A stretch of 64,000 nucleotides of DNA from an uncultured Eubacteriales bacterium (GCA_948823415.1 CAQKRU010000003.1:1-64000), one strand, 5' to 3'. Shown: positions 49,401 through 59,043, counted from the first letter of the stretch. Notes: generated by a model not told the origin, from the sequence alone. Numbers and translations are program-made.

Positions 49401-50246
49401 CCGCTTGATATCGTTTTGAACCCGCTTGGCGTGCCTTCTCGTATGAATATTGGTCAGGTTTTGGAGGTCCATCTTGGCTACGCGGCGAAGGCTTTGGGCT
49501 GGAAGATCATGACGCCCGTTTTTGACGGCGCTCACGAAGAGGACATTTTTGAATGCTTTAGGCAGGCTGGGCTTAGTGAGGACGGCAAAACTTGGCTGAA
49601 GGACGGCCGCACGGGCGAGTACTTTGACAACCCCGTGACGGTGGGATATATGTATTATTTGAAGCTGCACCACTTGGTTGATGATAAGATTCACGCGCGG
49701 TCTACCGGGCCTTATTCGCTTGTTACTCAGCAACCTTTGGGCGGTAAGGCGCAGTTTGGCGGCCAGCGCTTTGGTGAGATGGAAGTTTGGGCCTTGGAGG
49801 CTTACGGTGCGGCGTACACTTTGCAGGAAATTTTGACGGTTAAGTCGGACGACGTTGTCGGCAGAGTCAAGACTTATGAGGCGATTGTTAAGGGGCAGAA
49901 TATTCCGAAGCCCGGTATTCCGGAGTCGTTTAAGGTTTTGATTAAGGAGTTGCAGTCGTTGGGGCTCGATGTGAAGGTCTTGAACAAGGACGAGGAGGAG
50001 ATCGACTTAAAGCAGACGTTTGATGATGACGATAATATGGGCTTGGCCCCGGCTGGCGGCGACTTTCATGAGGAGGAAGTGGTTACTTCTTTGGACGGGT
50101 TTAGCTTGGAGGACGACCCCGAGGGGAACAACATGTTCGATGAGTCCAGTGTTGTGGCCGATTCTGACGACGATGACGACTTTGAGGATGAGCTGAACGA
50201 AGTTTTTGACGATGCGGATATACCGGCGGCAGATCAAGATTTTTAG
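46485..50246 (+). CDS. rpoB: RNA polymerase beta subunit
   Basis: 1253 residues. The rifampicin-binding stretch (Leu-Ser-Gln-Phe-Met-Asp-Gln-Thr-Asn-Pro-Leu-Ala-Glu-Leu-Thr-His-Lys-Arg-Arg) has the sensitive form, and Gly-Arg-His-Gly-Asn-Lys-Gly-Val is intact. It starts with GTG 46485 after AAAGGATGAATT; an ATG at 46497 is also possible. The long acidic C-terminal tail (about 1190-1253, Asp/Glu-rich) is typical of Clostridia. Ends with TAG. Confidence 0.97.
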   Translation: MGKPMLNVKPVRMGKNVRMSFSRIDEVLEMPNLIEVQKKSYRWFLDEGLKDVFKDISGITDYTGNLVLDFLDYHLDMDRPNYSVAECKERDATYSAALRVKVRLLNKENGEIKESEVFMGDFPLMTDSGTFIINGAERVVVSQLIRSPGVYFKMEHDKTGKELFSSTVIPNRGAWLEYENDVNDVFYVRIDKNRKIPITVFIRALGLGTTDEIIDYFGRDERILATIEKDPCNNSEEALLELYRKLRPTEPPTLDSAKAHLDALFFDERRYDLSRVGRYKYNKKLGISGRLTGRVISQPIVNPRTGEVMADAGETISFEKAGEIENAGVAVAYVQDEDREVKVISNGMVDIGCYVDFDAKAECGVKEKVRFSVLMEILEASGSDDELKEAIVARLGELVPNYITIDDIFASINYMNCLACGVGVTDDIDHLGNRRVRSVGELLQNQFRIGLSRLERVIRERMTLQAQDLEMLTPQSLINIRPVVAAIKEFFGLSQLSQFMDQTNPLAELTHKRRLSALGPGGLSRDRAGFEVRDVHYSHYGRMCPIETPEGPNIGLISYLATFARINEYGFVEAPFRKVDKARGVVTSEVVYMTADVEDEFIVAQANEPLDEEGHFVNAKVNGRYRDSFVEVESDRADYMDICPRMVMSVATAMIPFLENDDANRALMGSNMQRQAVPLLKTEAPIVGTGMEYKAGVDSGVCVLSKGDGVVESVCANEITVNYDSGEVETFKVTKFMRSNQGTCVNQVPVVSQGQRVEKGEVLADGPAINNGEVSLGKNVLIGFMTWEGYNYEDAVLISEKIVRDDVYTSIHIEEYETEARDTKLGPEEITRDIPNVGEDALKDLDEMGIIRVGTEVQAGDVLVGKVTPKGETELTAEERLLRAIFGEKAREVRDTSLRVPHGEYGIVVDVKVFTRANCDELQPGVNKVVRCYIAQKRKISVGDKMAGRHGNKGVVSRILPVEDMPFLPDGTPLDIVLNPLGVPSRMNIGQVLEVHLGYAAKALGWKIMTPVFDGAHEEDIFECFRQAGLSEDGKTWLKDGRTGEYFDNPVTVGYMYYLKLHHLVDDKIHARSTGPYSLVTQQPLGGKAQFGGQRFGEMEVWALEAYGAAYTLQEILTVKSDDVVGRVKTYEAIVKGQNIPKPGIPESFKVLIKELQSLGLDVKVLNKDEEEIDLKQTFDDDDNMGLAPAGGDFHEEEVVTSLDGFSLEDDPEGNNMFDESSVVADSDDDDDFEDELNEVFDDADIPAADQDF

Positions 50247-50262
50247 GGGGTTGCAGCTAATA

Positions 50263-53200
50263 ATGAAATTTAATGTTTTTGAATCGATTAAGATCAGACT
50301 TGCGTCGCCCGATCAGATCCGGGAGTGGTCGCGCGGGGAAGTGAAGAAGCCGGAGACGATTAACTACAGAACCCTGAAGCCGGAGCGCGACGGGCTTTTT
50401 TGCGAGCGGATTTTTGGTCCGCAAAAGGACTGGGAGTGCCATTGCGGCAAGTACAAGCGGATTCGCTACAAGGGCAAGGTTTGCGACCGTTGCGGCGTTG
50501 AGGTTACGCGGTCTAAGGTTCGGCGCGAGCGGATGGGGCACATTGAGCTTGCGGCGCCGGTTTCGCATATTTGGTATTTTAAGGGAATTCCCTCTAGAAT
50601 GGGACTCATTTTGGATATTTCTCCACGGATGCTTGAAAAGGTGCTATATTTCGCACTTTATATTGTTACTGATCCTGGAAAGGCGCGTGAATTGGTTAAG
50701 TATCAGTTTCTCACAGAGCGTGAGTACCGCGATTTGAAGGAAAAGTACGAGGACGATTTTGAGGCTTTGATGGGGGCGGAGGCCGTCAAGAAGCTTTTGG
50801 CCGAGATTGACTTGGAGGCGCTTTCTAAGGAGCTCAAGGACGAGTTGGAGTCTGCTGTGGGGCAAAAGAGAGTCCGGATTTTGAAGCGGCTCGAGGTGGT
50901 GGAGTCTTTCCGGTTATCGGGAAATCGCCCGGAGTGGATGATTTTGGACGTGATTCCTGTTATTCCGCCAGATTTGCGGCCTATGGTTCAACTGGATGGC
51001 GGCAGATTCGCGACTTCGGACTTGAATGATCTTTATCGGCGCGTTATTAATAGGAATAATCGGCTGAAGCGCTTGCTGGAGCTGGGCGCGCCGGATATAA
51101 TTATTCGCAATGAGAAGCGCATGCTGCAGGAGGCCGTTGATGCGCTTATTGACAATGGTCGCCGCGGACGGCCTGTTACTGGTGCGAATAATCGGCCGCT
51201 TAAGTCGCTTTCGGATATGCTGAAGGGCAAACAGGGGCGGTTTCGGCAAAATCTTTTGGGCAAACGCGTGGATTATTCGGGTCGGTCGGTTATTGTCGTG
51301 GGGCCGGAGCTGAAGATGTATCAGTGCGGGCTGCCCAAGGAGATGGCTTTGGAGCTGTTTAAGCCGTTTGTTATGAAGCGGCTGGTGGAGACCGGGGCTT
51401 CGAACAACATTAAGTCGGCAAGAAAGGCTGTGGACCGGGTTAAGCCAGAGGTTTGGGACGCTTTGGAGATAGTCATAAAGGGGCATCCGGTGCTTTTGAA
51501 CCGAGCTCCGACGCTACACAGGCTAGGAATACAGGCATTTGAGCCGGTTTTGGTTGAAGGAAGGGCTTTAAAGCTACATCCTTTGGTTTGTACGGCTTAT
51601 AATGCTGACTTTGACGGGGATCAGATGGCGGTTCACGTGCCGCTTTCGGCAGAGGCTCAGGCTGAGGCTAGGTTCTTGATGCTGGCGGCGGGCAATCTGC
51701 TGAAACCTTCGGACGGGCGGCCGGTGACGGTGCCCACGCAGGACATGGTTTTAGGTTCTTACTACTTGACGCTGGACAAAGAGGGCGAAAAGGGCGAGGG
51801 CAAGGTGTTTAGGAACTTTGAGGAAGCCTTGATGGCCTATGACGCGAAGGATATTGGCCTGCACGCGAAGATTAAGGTTAGGCGGACTGTGGTTGTGCAG
51901 GGTGAGAAAGTTACCGGCATGATCGAGACGACGGTTGGTAAGATTATTTTTAACCAGCCTATACCGCAGGATTTGGGATTTGTTGAGCGGGAGAACCTTG
52001 ATGATTACTTGAAGCTTGAGATTGACTTTTTGGTCGGAAAGAAGCAGATTCAAAAAATTATTGATCGTTGCATTAAAGTTCACGGAACGCAAGTAACGGC
52101 GCGGGTTTTGGACTCTATTAAGGACCAAGGTTTCAAGTATTCTACCAGGGGTGCCATTACCGTTGCCGTTTGCGACGCAGTGGTGCCGCCGGCGAAGAAA
52201 GAGATTATTGCTGACGCTGAGGCTCAGATTGAGAAGGTTTCTCAGCAATTCAAGCGCGGCCTCATTTCGGACGAGGAGCGAGAGGGGCATGTGCTTAAAA
52301 TTTGGGATAAGGCTACGAATGGCGTTACGGCGGCTTTGCAGGAGAATTTGGACAGATATAACCCGATTTATATGATGGCGGACTCGGGCGCGCGTGGCTC
52401 GATGAGCCAGATTCGGCAGCTTGCCGGGATGCGCGGACTTATTGCCAACACTTCGGGTAAGACTATTGAGGTGCCGATTCGCGCGAATTACCGCGAGGGG
52501 CTTAATGTTTTGGAGTACTTTATATCTTCGCGCGGGGCACGAAAGGGTTTGGCTGACACGGCGCTTCGTACCGCGGATTCTGGTTATCTTACTCGCCGGC
52601 TTGTTGATGTTTCGCAGGAGGTTATTATTCGCGAGGACGACTGCGGCACTACCGAGGGGCTGACGGTTTTTGAGATTAAGGACGGCAAGGAGTCTATTGA
52701 GAGCTTGCATGAGCGCTTGATTGGTCGCTATTTGTGCGAGGATTTTGTGGACGCTGTGACCGGCGAAGTGCTGGTTTCTAAAGATAAGCTGATGGATGAC
52801 CACGATGCGGACGTCATTATTGGCGCGGGAGTCGAGAAAATTGATATTCGGTCGATTCTTGGTTGCAGGGCGCGGCACGGAATTTGCAAGAAGTGCTATG
52901 GTTCGAACCTTGCGAACGGCATGCCTGTTGCTGTGGGCGAAGCTGTGGGAATCATTGCGGCGCAATCTATTGGTGAGCCGGGCACGCAGCTGACTATGAG
53001 AACCTTCCACACTGGCGGTGTTGCTAGTGCTGAGGATATTACTCAGGGCTTGCCGCGCGTTGAGGAGCTGTTTGAGAGCCGTAAGCCTAAGCATCTTGCG
53101 ATTATAAGTGAGATTTCGGGCGAGGTTAGCTTTGAAGAAGTCAAGAATAACCGCCATATCGTGGTTTATAATAGCGAGAGCGGCGAGAAGGTTTCTTATT

Positions 53201-53826
53201 TGATCCCGTTTGGGTCTATTGTGAGGGTTCAGGAAGGCCAGCAGATAGAGGCTGGTGAGCGTTTGACTGAGGGTTCGGTTAACCCGCACGACGTTCTGGC
53301 CATAAGCGGGACGGACGCTGTGCAGAATTACCTGATACAGGAGGTGCAGCGCGTTTACCGCATGCAGGGCGTTGACATTAACGACAAGCACATCGAGGTC
53401 ATTGTGCGGCAGATGATGCGCAAGGTGCAAGTTAAGGATCCCGGCGACACCGACTTGATTGCGGGTTCTATGGTGGATAAGTCCGACTTTATTGCGGCTA
53501 ATGACGAGATTCGGCGGCGGACTGAGGATGGCGAAGAGGGACTTTTGGAAGCTACTTGTATTCCGACTTTATTGGGAATTACTAAGGCTTCGCTCGCTAC
53601 GGAGTCGTTCTTGGCGGCGGCTTCTTTTCAGGAGACTACTCGAGTTTTGACGGATGCGGCGATAAAGGCTAAGATTGACCCTCTGGTGGGGCTGAAGGAA
53701 AACGTTATTATTGGAAAGCTGGTTCCTGCTGGCACGGGGATGCATCGGTACAGCGACGTTGTTGTTAATCGGCTTCCGGACGCGGACGATTTGGCTGAGG
53801 GAGCTCCGAGTGACGCTGGTGCTTAG
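50263..53826 (+). CDS. rpoC: RNA polymerase beta' subunit
   Basis: 1187 residues from ATG 50263. N-terminal zinc site (Cys-His-Cys-Gly ... Cys-Asp-Arg-Cys-Gly), catalytic Asn-Ala-Asp-Phe-Asp-Gly-Asp-Gln-Met at about residue 450, and the second zinc site (Cys-Arg-Ala-Arg-His-Gly-Ile-Cys-Lys-Lys-Cys). The frame is open to 50206, but that would overlap rpoB; AGGGGG at the rpoB stop serves ATG 50263. Ends with TAG. Confidence 0.97.
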   Translation: MKFNVFESIKIRLASPDQIREWSRGEVKKPETINYRTLKPERDGLFCERIFGPQKDWECHCGKYKRIRYKGKVCDRCGVEVTRSKVRRERMGHIELAAPVSHIWYFKGIPSRMGLILDISPRMLEKVLYFALYIVTDPGKARELVKYQFLTEREYRDLKEKYEDDFEALMGAEAVKKLLAEIDLEALSKELKDELESAVGQKRVRILKRLEVVESFRLSGNRPEWMILDVIPVIPPDLRPMVQLDGGRFATSDLNDLYRRVINRNNRLKRLLELGAPDIIIRNEKRMLQEAVDALIDNGRRGRPVTGANNRPLKSLSDMLKGKQGRFRQNLLGKRVDYSGRSVIVVGPELKMYQCGLPKEMALELFKPFVMKRLVETGASNNIKSARKAVDRVKPEVWDALEIVIKGHPVLLNRAPTLHRLGIQAFEPVLVEGRALKLHPLVCTAYNADFDGDQMAVHVPLSAEAQAEARFLMLAAGNLLKPSDGRPVTVPTQDMVLGSYYLTLDKEGEKGEGKVFRNFEEALMAYDAKDIGLHAKIKVRRTVVVQGEKVTGMIETTVGKIIFNQPIPQDLGFVERENLDDYLKLEIDFLVGKKQIQKIIDRCIKVHGTQVTARVLDSIKDQGFKYSTRGAITVAVCDAVVPPAKKEIIADAEAQIEKVSQQFKRGLISDEEREGHVLKIWDKATNGVTAALQENLDRYNPIYMMADSGARGSMSQIRQLAGMRGLIANTSGKTIEVPIRANYREGLNVLEYFISSRGARKGLADTALRTADSGYLTRRLVDVSQEVIIREDDCGTTEGLTVFEIKDGKESIESLHERLIGRYLCEDFVDAVTGEVLVSKDKLMDDHDADVIIGAGVEKIDIRSILGCRARHGICKKCYGSNLANGMPVAVGEAVGIIAAQSIGEPGTQLTMRTFHTGGVASAEDITQGLPRVEELFESRKPKHLAIISEISGEVSFEEVKNNRHIVVYNSESGEKVSYLIPFGSIVRVQEGQQIEAGERLTEGSVNPHDVLAISGTDAVQNYLIQEVQRVYRMQGVDINDKHIEVIVRQMMRKVQVKDPGDTDLIAGSMVDKSDFIAANDEIRRRTEDGEEGLLEATCIPTLLGITKASLATESFLAAASFQETTRVLTDAAIKAKIDPLVGLKENVIIGKLVPAGTGMHRYSDVVVNRLPDADDLAEGAPSDAGA

Positions 53827-53924
53827 AATTTATCTGGCCAGGTTGGTGGTTGATGCTTGACTGGCGGGGCTTTGGGAGCTGCTCTTGATTGTGGGATTTT
53901 TTGTGAATTTTTGAGAGAAAATCG

Positions 53925-53954
53925 TTGACAGCGCCTGTGAAAGTATGGTACAAT
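53925..53954 (+). promoter_or_regulatory. Promoter of rpsL-rpsG-fusA
   Basis: TTGACA (53925-53930), 18-bp spacer, TACAAT (53949-53954). Confidence 0.8.
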
Positions 53955-53978
53955 ACTGTATTGTGGAAGATTATATAC

Positions 53979-54012
53979 GCAAATCATCCATGTGGTGGTT
54001 TGCTTTTGTTTT
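53979..54012 (+). terminator. Leader hairpin with T tract upstream of rpsL (possible attenuator)
   Basis: GCAAATCATCC pairs with GGTGGTTTGC across an ATGT loop (one bulge, one G-U), then TTTTGTTTT. It lies about 20 bases after the predicted transcription start, so most transcripts might end here. Confidence 0.6.
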
Positions 54013-54164
54013 CAAGTTTTGATGCTGCGGCTATTTTTGCGGTGGCAAGGGGTTTTTGCTGATTATTATGTTTATTTTTGGTTATAAAGCTCAGACTATT
54101 ACTGCTGTTGCGGTGCTTTTGTTGCGAGCTTTTAACATATATCTTGATTTTGAGGAGGTGTAAT

Positions 54165-54593
54165 ATGCCAACCTTTAACCAGTTAGTTAGAAAGGGCAGA
54201 AAGGTTTCTGAGAAAAAGTACAAGGCGCCGGCTCTTTTGAGGGGATGGAATGCTAAAAAACGGCTTCCTATTGAACAGACTTCTCCGCAAAAACGTGGCG
54301 TTTGTACGGCTGTTAAGACTGCTACGCCTAAAAAACCTAACTCGGCACTTAGAAAGATCGCTAGGGTGCGCCTTTCAAACGGAATTGAGGTTAGCTCGTA
54401 TATTCCGGGCGAGGGTCATAACTTGCAAGAACACAGCGTTGTGCTTATTCGTGGCGGACGTGTTAAGGATTTACCTGGTGTTCGATATCACATTGTTCGC
54501 GGAACTTTGGATGCGCAGGGCGTTGCTAAACGTATGCAGGCTCGGTCTAAGTACGGAGCTAAGCGGCCTAAGGCAGGCGGAGCTAAGAAATAA
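54165..54593 (+). CDS. rpsL: 30S ribosomal protein S12
   Basis: 142 residues from ATG 54165 (GAGGAGGTG upstream). The decoding-centre loop Thr-Pro-Lys-Lys-Pro-Asn-Ser-Ala-Leu-Arg-Lys and Gly-Glu-Gly-His-Asn-Leu-Gln-Glu-His are intact. An open extension to 54078 (Leu-rich) is rejected. Confidence 0.96.
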   Translation: MPTFNQLVRKGRKVSEKKYKAPALLRGWNAKKRLPIEQTSPQKRGVCTAVKTATPKKPNSALRKIARVRLSNGIEVSSYIPGEGHNLQEHSVVLIRGGRVKDLPGVRYHIVRGTLDAQGVAKRMQARSKYGAKRPKAGGAKK

Positions 54594-54761
54594 TCTGTTT
54601 TTTGAAATTGACAAATACCTTTACGGATGCAGATTGCACCTTGCAATGCAGATGTGTTTATTATAGATTTTAGATTTTATTTGGCACCTCTGTATTGGCA
54701 AACGGGAGTTTTGTCGCTTTCGAGTACCTAGGATATCATTTTTGTGAAGGAGGGAAGAGAA

Positions 54762-55232
54762 GTGCCAAGAAGAGGTTCTATTACTAGGCGCGACGTTTTG
54801 GCGGATCCGGTTTATAATTCTAAGCTGGTGACTCGCCTTATCAACAACGTTATGTATGACGGAAAACGAGGCGTGGCGCAGAAAATCGTTTATGGCGCGT
54901 TCGATATTATTAGAGAGAAGGTTGGACGCGAACCGCTCGAGGTTTTTGAACAGGCTATGGAGAACATTATGCCAGTTTTGGAGGTTAAGGCTCGGCGGGT
55001 TGGCGGTGCTACTTATCAGGTGCCTATGGAGGTTCGGCCGGAACGCAGGCAGACTTTGGGATTACGCTGGTTGACGAATTATTCTCGGGCTCGTGCTGAA
55101 CGGACTATGAGAGAACGGCTTGCGAACGAGATTATGGACGCTGTTAATGAGACTGGCGGAGCTGTTAAAAAGCGCGAGGATACTCACAAAATGGCGGAGG
55201 CTAACAAGGCTTTTGCACATTACAGATGGTAG
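54762..55232 (+). CDS. rpsG: 30S ribosomal protein S7
   Basis: 156 residues from GTG 54762, after AGGAGGGAAGAGAA. Starts Pro-Arg-Arg-Gly-Ser-Ile-Thr-Arg-Arg, the usual S7 N-terminus, and ends His-Tyr-Arg-Trp. Nucleates assembly of the 30S head. Lies 168 bp after rpsL with no own promoter that I can support. Confidence 0.96.
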   Translation: MPRRGSITRRDVLADPVYNSKLVTRLINNVMYDGKRGVAQKIVYGAFDIIREKVGREPLEVFEQAMENIMPVLEVKARRVGGATYQVPMEVRPERRQTLGLRWLTNYSRARAERTMRERLANEIMDAVNETGGAVKKREDTHKMAEANKAFAHYRW

Positions 55233-55294
55233 TTTATTTTGGGAAGATTTTTTGAGGATTTTACTATATTTTGAGAGAAAGGAGAGAGTTTTTT

Positions 55295-57373
55295 ATGGCA
55301 AGACAAGTTTCACTTGATTTTACGCGAAATATCGGGATAATGGCGCATATTGACGCGGGCAAGACTACGACTACTGAGCGGATTTTGTTTTATACTGGGG
55401 TTAATCATAAGATCGGCGAGACGCACGATGGCGCGGCGACTATGGACTGGATGGCTCAAGAGCAAGAACGCGGAATTACTATTACTTCTGCCGCTACGAC
55501 TTGTTTTTGGAAGGATCATCGGATTAACATTATTGATACGCCGGGGCACGTTGACTTTACTGTTGAAGTTGAGCGGTCTTTGCGGGTTTTGGATGGCTCG
55601 GTTACTGTTTTATGCGCTAAGGGAGGCGTTGAGCCGCAGTCGGAGACGGTGTGGCGTCAGGCGGACAAGTACGGAGTGCCGCGGATGGTGTATGTTAACA
55701 AGATGGACATCATGGGGGCGGACTTTTACAACGTTGTGACTATGATGAAGGAACGCCTTAAGTGCAATGCTGTGCCGATACAGCTGCCGATTGGCGCGGA
55801 GGATACTTTTAAAGGGCTTATTGACTTGGTTGAGATGAAGGCTTATGTTTATTACGACGACCTGGGCAAGGATATCCGCGTGGAGGAGATTCCGGAGGAC
55901 ATGAAGGAGCTCGCGGAGAAGTATCATACCGAGCTTTTGGAGCACGTTGCGGAGCAGGATGAGGCGCTTTTTGAGAAGTATTTGGAGGGCGAGCAGCTTA
56001 GCGAACAGGAGATTAAGGACTGTATTCGTAAGGCGACGCTTGCTAATGCTATGGTTCCGGTTGTTTGCGGATCTTCTTATCGAAATAAGGGCGTGCAGAA
56101 GCTACTTGACGCCATTGTTGAGTACATGCCTGCGCCTACCGACGTGCCGGCTATTAAGGGTGTTAATCCTGAGACTGGCGACGAGGAAGAGCGGCATTCT
56201 TCGGACGATGAGCCATTTGCTGCTTTGGCGTTTAAGATTGCTACGGATCCATTTGTTGGTAAGTTGTGCTTCTTTAGAGTGTATTCGGGCACTATTAGCG
56301 CGGGATCTACGGTTTATAACTCTACTAAGGACGATAACGAGCGGTTAGGTCGGATTTTGCAGATGCACGCAAATCACCGGCAGGACATTGAAACGGTTTA
56401 TGCTGGCGATATTGCTGCGGCTGTTGGACTTAAAAATACCACTACGGGCGACACTTTGTGTACTGAGAAGGCTCCGGTTATTTTGGAGTCTATGGAGTTT
56501 CCGGATCCGGTTATTCGGGTTGCTATTGAGCCTAAGACTAAGGCGGGGCAAGAGAAAATGGGCATTGCTTTGGCTAAGCTTGCTGAGGAGGACCCGACTT
56601 TTAAGGCTTATACTGACGAAGAGACCGGCCAGACTATTATTGCGGGTATGGGCGAGCTGCATCTAGAGATTATTGTTGATCGGCTTTTGAGAGAGTTTAA
56701 GGTTGAGGCCAATGTTGGTAAGCCGCAGGTTGCTTATAAGGAGACTATTCGCAGGAATGCTGATGTTGATCAGAAATATGCTCGGCAATCTGGTGGCCGC
56801 GGTCAATATGGTCATGTTAAGATTAAGATTGAGCCCAATCCTACTAAGGGTTACGAGTTTGTGAACTCGATTGTTGGCGGCGCTATCCCTAAGGAGTACA
56901 TTCCTGCGGTTGACCAAGGTATTAAGGGCGCCATGCTTTCGGGCGTTTTGGCGGGCTACAATGTTGTGGACGTTAAGGTTACGCTTTATGACGGTTCTTA
57001 TCACGAGGTTGACTCTTCGGAGATGGCGTTTAAGATTGCTGGATCTATGGCTTTTAAAGACGCTATGAGGAAGGCTGACCCGGTTTTGCTGGAGCCTATT
57101 ATGAAGGTTTGCGTTACTGTTCCGGAGGAATACATGGGCGACGTTATTGGAGACATCAACTCGCGGCGCGGTATGATTCAGGGAATGGAGGCTATTTCTG
57201 GCGCGCAACGGGTTAATGCTTTGGTGCCGCTTTCGGAGATGTTTGGCTACGCTACGGATATGCGCTCTAAGACGCAGGGCAGAGGTCAATATACCATGGA
57301 ACCTAGTCATTACGCTGAAGTGCCAAAGTCGGTTTCGGAGAAAATTATTGCCGACAGAACTAAATCTAATTAG
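55295..57373 (+). CDS. fusA: Elongation factor G
   Basis: 692 residues from ATG 55295 (GAAAGGAGAGAG upstream). GTP-binding Ala-His-Ile-Asp-Ala-Gly-Lys-Thr-Thr at about 17-25, Asp-Thr-Pro-Gly-His, Asn-Lys-Met-Asp. Domain IV Gly-Gly-Arg-Gly-Gln-Tyr-Gly is present. Drives translocation and, with RRF, ribosome recycling. Confidence 0.97.
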   Translation: MARQVSLDFTRNIGIMAHIDAGKTTTTERILFYTGVNHKIGETHDGAATMDWMAQEQERGITITSAATTCFWKDHRINIIDTPGHVDFTVEVERSLRVLDGSVTVLCAKGGVEPQSETVWRQADKYGVPRMVYVNKMDIMGADFYNVVTMMKERLKCNAVPIQLPIGAEDTFKGLIDLVEMKAYVYYDDLGKDIRVEEIPEDMKELAEKYHTELLEHVAEQDEALFEKYLEGEQLSEQEIKDCIRKATLANAMVPVVCGSSYRNKGVQKLLDAIVEYMPAPTDVPAIKGVNPETGDEEERHSSDDEPFAALAFKIATDPFVGKLCFFRVYSGTISAGSTVYNSTKDDNERLGRILQMHANHRQDIETVYAGDIAAAVGLKNTTTGDTLCTEKAPVILESMEFPDPVIRVAIEPKTKAGQEKMGIALAKLAEEDPTFKAYTDEETGQTIIAGMGELHLEIIVDRLLREFKVEANVGKPQVAYKETIRRNADVDQKYARQSGGRGQYGHVKIKIEPNPTKGYEFVNSIVGGAIPKEYIPAVDQGIKGAMLSGVLAGYNVVDVKVTLYDGSYHEVDSSEMAFKIAGSMAFKDAMRKADPVLLEPIMKVCVTVPEEYMGDVIGDINSRRGMIQGMEAISGAQRVNALVPLSEMFGYATDMRSKTQGRGQYTMEPSHYAEVPKSVSEKIIADRTKSN

Positions 57374-57389
57374 TTTTGTTAAGTTTCTA

Positions 57390-57418
57390 TTGATTTTTAT
57401 TATCGAATTTGCTACAAT
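57390..57418 (+). promoter_or_regulatory. Promoter of tuf
   Basis: TTGATT (57390-57395), 17-bp spacer, TACAAT (57413-57418). Confidence 0.7.
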
Positions 57419-57473
57419 GTAGACAATAGCATTTTAATTATTAATTTTTATGCATCAAAAGGAGGAAAATCCA

Positions 57474-58676
57474 ATGGCAAAGGCTAAATTTGAAAGAAAT
57501 AAACCTCATGTAAACATTGGTACTATTGGTCACGTTGACCACGGCAAAACTACTTTAACTGCGGCTATCACTAAGGTTTTGAACTTGGGCGGAGCGGCTG
57601 AATTTGTTGATTATGCTAATATCGACAAGGCTCCTGAAGAGAGAGAACGCGGCATTACTATTAATACTTCGCACGTTGAGTATGAGACGGCGACTCGTCA
57701 CTATGCTCACGTTGACTGCCCTGGCCATGCTGACTATGTTAAAAACATGATTACTGGTGCGGCGCAAATGGATGGAGCTATTTTGGTTGTTTCTGCTGCG
57801 GATGGCCCTATGCCTCAGACTAGAGAGCATATCTTGCTTGCTCGTCAGGTTGGCGTGCCTTGCATTGTTGTCTTTATGAACAAGGTTGACCAGGTTGACG
57901 ATGAGGAGCTTCTTGACTTAGTTGAGATGGAGATTCGCGATTTATTGAATGAATACGAGTTTCCTGGCGACGATACGCCTATTATTCGCGGTTCGGCTTT
58001 GGTTGCTCTTGAGTCTAGCTCGAAGGATCCTAATGCTGACGAGTACAAGTGTATTCATGAGCTTATGGACGCTGTTGACAAGTTTATTCCGACTCCGGAA
58101 CGTAAGGCAGATCAGCCTTTCTTGATGCCGGTTGAAGACGTGTTTACTATTACTGGTAGAGGAACTGTTGCTACTGGTAGGGTTGAGCGCGGTCAGCTGA
58201 AGAATGGCGAGGAAGTTGAGCTTGTTGGTTTGACTGAAGAACGCACAAAGACCGTTGTTACGGGCATTGAGATGTTTAGAAAGATTTTGGATTATGCTGA
58301 AGCTGGCGACAATGTTGGCGTTCTTCTTCGCGGAATCCAGAGAGAGGACATTCAACGCGGTCAGGTTCTTGCTAAGCCGGGCACGATTAATCCTCACACC
58401 AAGTTTAGAGGCCAGGTTTATGTTTTGACTAAGGACGAGGGTGGCCGTCATACGCCGTTCTTTAATAATTATCGTCCGCAGTTTTACTTTAGAACTACCG
58501 ACGTTACGGGAATCATCAAGTTGCCAGAAGGTACCGAGATGTGCATGCCGGGCGACAACGTTGTTATGGACGTTGAGCTTATTACGCCTATCGCTATTGA
58601 GGAAGGTTTGCGCTTTGCTATTCGCGAAGGTGGCCGTACTGTTGGGTCTGGCGTGGTTACTGCGATTAATTCGTAA
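57474..58676 (+). CDS. tuf: Elongation factor Tu
   Basis: 400 residues from ATG 57474 (AAAGGAGGAAAA upstream). GTPase motifs Gly-His-Val-Asp-His-Gly-Lys-Thr, Asp-Cys-Pro-Gly-His and Asn-Lys-Val-Asp. Delivers aminoacyl-tRNA to the ribosome. Has its own promoter and terminator besides its place after fusA. Confidence 0.97.
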   Translation: MAKAKFERNKPHVNIGTIGHVDHGKTTLTAAITKVLNLGGAAEFVDYANIDKAPEERERGITINTSHVEYETATRHYAHVDCPGHADYVKNMITGAAQMDGAILVVSAADGPMPQTREHILLARQVGVPCIVVFMNKVDQVDDEELLDLVEMEIRDLLNEYEFPGDDTPIIRGSALVALESSSKDPNADEYKCIHELMDAVDKFIPTPERKADQPFLMPVEDVFTITGRGTVATGRVERGQLKNGEEVELVGLTEERTKTVVTGIEMFRKILDYAEAGDNVGVLLRGIQREDIQRGQVLAKPGTINPHTKFRGQVYVLTKDEGGRHTPFFNNYRPQFYFRTTDVTGIIKLPEGTEMCMPGDNVVMDVELITPIAIEEGLRFAIREGGRTVGSGVVTAINS

Positions 58677-58706
58677 CGCACTTCGATTTTACAAATATAT
58701 ATTTTG

Positions 58707-58740
58707 GCAAGTCCTAATGCTTGGGGCTTGCTTCTTTTTT
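58707..58740 (+). terminator. Terminator after tuf
   Basis: Stem GCAAGTCC / GGGCTTGC (58707-58714, 58724-58731, one G-U) followed by TTCTTTTTT. Confidence 0.85.
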
Positions 58741-59043
58741 GCGCAAATTTTGAGGATTACTTTTAGCTGAAATTATTACAAAAGAGTTACAAAGCAAACT
58801 TTAAAATTAACGGTGAAATGTATAAAAAATTCACACAAAGGCAATATTTTTAAGCGAAAACATATAGTTAAAATTTATGCAAGGTTTATACAAATGATGA
58901 GGGATTGTGAACTATTTTTGTTGCTAGGATAGAAATTTAACTTTGTTGCGAAATTCCCTTGATATGTTTCGATTTAGGTGATAAAATAATTACATGTTTG
59001 TAATATGTGTTTCTAAATTGAAACAAAACGGAGGGAACAAAAT
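58741..59043. other. 303-bp spacer tuf to peptidase gene
   Basis: AT-rich, no gene. Holds the promoter of the following gene near its right end. Confidence 0.6.
58959..58987 (+). promoter_or_regulatory. Promoter of the M23 peptidase gene
   Basis: TTGATA (58959-58964), 17-bp spacer, TAAAAT (58982-58987). Confidence 0.65.

Larger units (their letters stand above)
53827..54164. other. 338-bp rpoC-rpsL spacer
   Basis: Contains a promoter (53925-53954), a leader hairpin with a T-rich tail (53979-54012), and about 150 bases of T-rich DNA before rpsL. No gene. Confidence 0.6.
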
